A DNA stretch of 6,899 bases from Methanomassiliicoccales archaeon (GTDB lineage: Archaea; Thermoplasmatota; Thermoplasmata; Methanomassiliicoccales; JACIVX01): contig JAJRAH010000010.1 in NCBI GenBank assembly GCA_028679985.1, forward strand, positions 1 through 6,899, read 5' to 3'. The position numbers and the translations under genes were made by a program. Shown here in pieces: positions 6,129 through 6,899 of this stretch. Each line of letters starts with the position of its first letter. The first letter of the stretch is position 1. Under the pieces are notes generated by a model that ran no database searches, was not told the origin of the DNA, and worked only from the letters and a program-made list of their open reading frames with translations.

Positions 6129-6899
6129 ATGCGTATAGCAGTACTGCAGAAGGACCGTTGCCAGCCGAAGAAGTGCAATACGGAGTGCATCAAGTACTGC
6201 CCAAAGGTCCGAACTGGAATCGAAGTGATCGCGATCGGCGAGAAGAGTAAGCCAGAGATATCGGAGGAGCTGTGTGCGGGCTGCGGCATATGCGTTCACA
6301 AGTGTCCCTTTGAAGCCATCAAGATCATAGGTCTCCCCGACGAGCTGGAGGGGGAGATCATGCACCAGTACGGTCTGAACGGATTCCGACTCTACCGGCT
6401 TCCAGTCCCCAAGTCTGGACTGGTCACAGGCATTCTTGGTCCAAACGGGATAGGGAAATCCACAGCGTTCAGACTGCTGGCAGGTGACGAGGTCCCGAAC
6501 CTCGGACGCTATGACAATCCGCCGGATCGGAACGAAGTGCTGGACCGTTTCAGCGGGACGGAACTGCACGATTATCTTGAGAAGGTCTACACCGAGCACG
6601 TCAGAGTATCTCTGAAGCCGCAGTACGTGGACAAGATCCCAGCCGCATACAAGGGCGTCGTAAGGGATCTTCTCCAAAAGATATCAGGCAGGATGACCGT
6701 CAAAGAGGCCGCGGAACTGCTCGACCTTATGGATGTCCTCGACAGAGATCTCGACAAACTCTCAGGAGGGGAGTTGCAGAGGGCGGCCATAGCTGCCACG
6801 GTGATGAAGGATGCAGATGTGTACTTCTTTGACGAGCCTTCCTCGTATCTGGATATTCATCAGAGACTGAAGGTCGCACGAGTCATCCAGTCAATGGGG
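6129..6899 (+). CDS. abce1: ABCE1/Rli1 ribosome-recycling ATPase (5' part, cut by window end)
   Basis: The first 257 residues of the Fe-S ABC ATPase that splits ribosomes after termination and takes part in initiation, in the cytosol. The frame has no stop and runs off the window; the family is usually about 590-600 residues, so NBD2 and most of the hinge are missing. The Fe-S domain has C11, C16, C20, C24 followed by Pro, then C49, C52, C55, C59 followed by Pro, i.e. two ferredoxin-like [4Fe-4S] clusters with all eight cysteines kept. NBD1 shows Walker A GPNGIGKS (104-111), Q-loop Q165, signature LSGGELQR (211-218), and Walker B VYFFDEPSSYLD (231-242) with catalytic E236. The family-typical N-terminus MRIAVL fixes the start at 6129. 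It has its own TATA-like box and probably forms a separate transcript from the Lon-like gene. Confidence 0.96.
   Translation, partial: MRIAVLQKDRCQPKKCNTECIKYCPKVRTGIEVIAIGEKSKPEISEELCAGCGICVHKCPFEAIKIIGLPDELEGEIMHQYGLNGFRLYRLPVPKSGLVTGILGPNGIGKSTAFRLLAGDEVPNLGRYDNPPDRNEVLDRFSGTELHDYLEKVYTEHVRVSLKPQYVDKIPAAYKGVVRDLLQKISGRMTVKEAAELLDLMDVLDRDLDKLSGGELQRAAIAATVMKDADVYFFDEPSSYLDIHQRLKVARVIQSMG

Noticed and set aside
6102..6677. Open frame of 191 codons on the minus strand.
   Set aside because: It is antisense to the ABCE1 coding region, whose Fe-S and ATPase motifs are certain, and its translation has no family features.

Overview
The window comes from an archaeal chromosome and carries five protein genes, most of them informational or proteolytic housekeeping. 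Archaeal signs are a 5'-truncatable ABCE1/Rli1 gene (a family restricted to archaea and eukaryotes), an archaeal-style MetRS with two four-cysteine zinc knuckles, TATA-like boxes about 25-35 bp before start codons, and several starts with no Shine-Dalgarno sequence, which suggests leaderless or near-leaderless mRNAs. Base composition is balanced. A euryarchaeon, perhaps from the Thermoplasmata side, would fit, but that placement is inference and weak.

Layout from left to right: a small Roadblock/LC7 gene on the plus strand (74-433) meets, tail to tail with only 4 bp between stop codons, a minus-strand pair consisting of metG (3313-1097) followed by a PHP-domain phosphoesterase gene (1100-438). 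The pair overlaps by an ATGA, so it is very probably one transcription unit with coupled translation, read from a promoter near 3346. A 227-bp divergent region (3314-3540) separates it from a plus-strand gene for a soluble Lon-like AAA+ protease of the AAA_32/LonC kind (3541-5928). After a 200-bp gap, ABCE1 (ribosome-recycling ATPase) starts at 6129 and runs off the right end after 257 codons.

Functionally, metG and ABCE1 serve translation (methionine charging; ribosome splitting and recycling), the Lon-like protein serves protein turnover, and the PHP and Roadblock proteins have recognisable folds but unproven partners. No Ras-like GTPase partner for the Roadblock protein is visible here.

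No mobile element, CRISPR array, tRNA or rRNA was seen, and no new multi-gene system is convincingly present. The items most worth a second look are the non-canonical nucleotide-binding motifs of the archaeal Lon-like protease, two perfect inverted repeats bracketing its TATA box, a 12-bp-period direct repeat at the expected metG start site, and a second, degenerate tRNA-binding-like domain at the MetRS C-terminus, whose gene is fused by overlap to the PHP gene.
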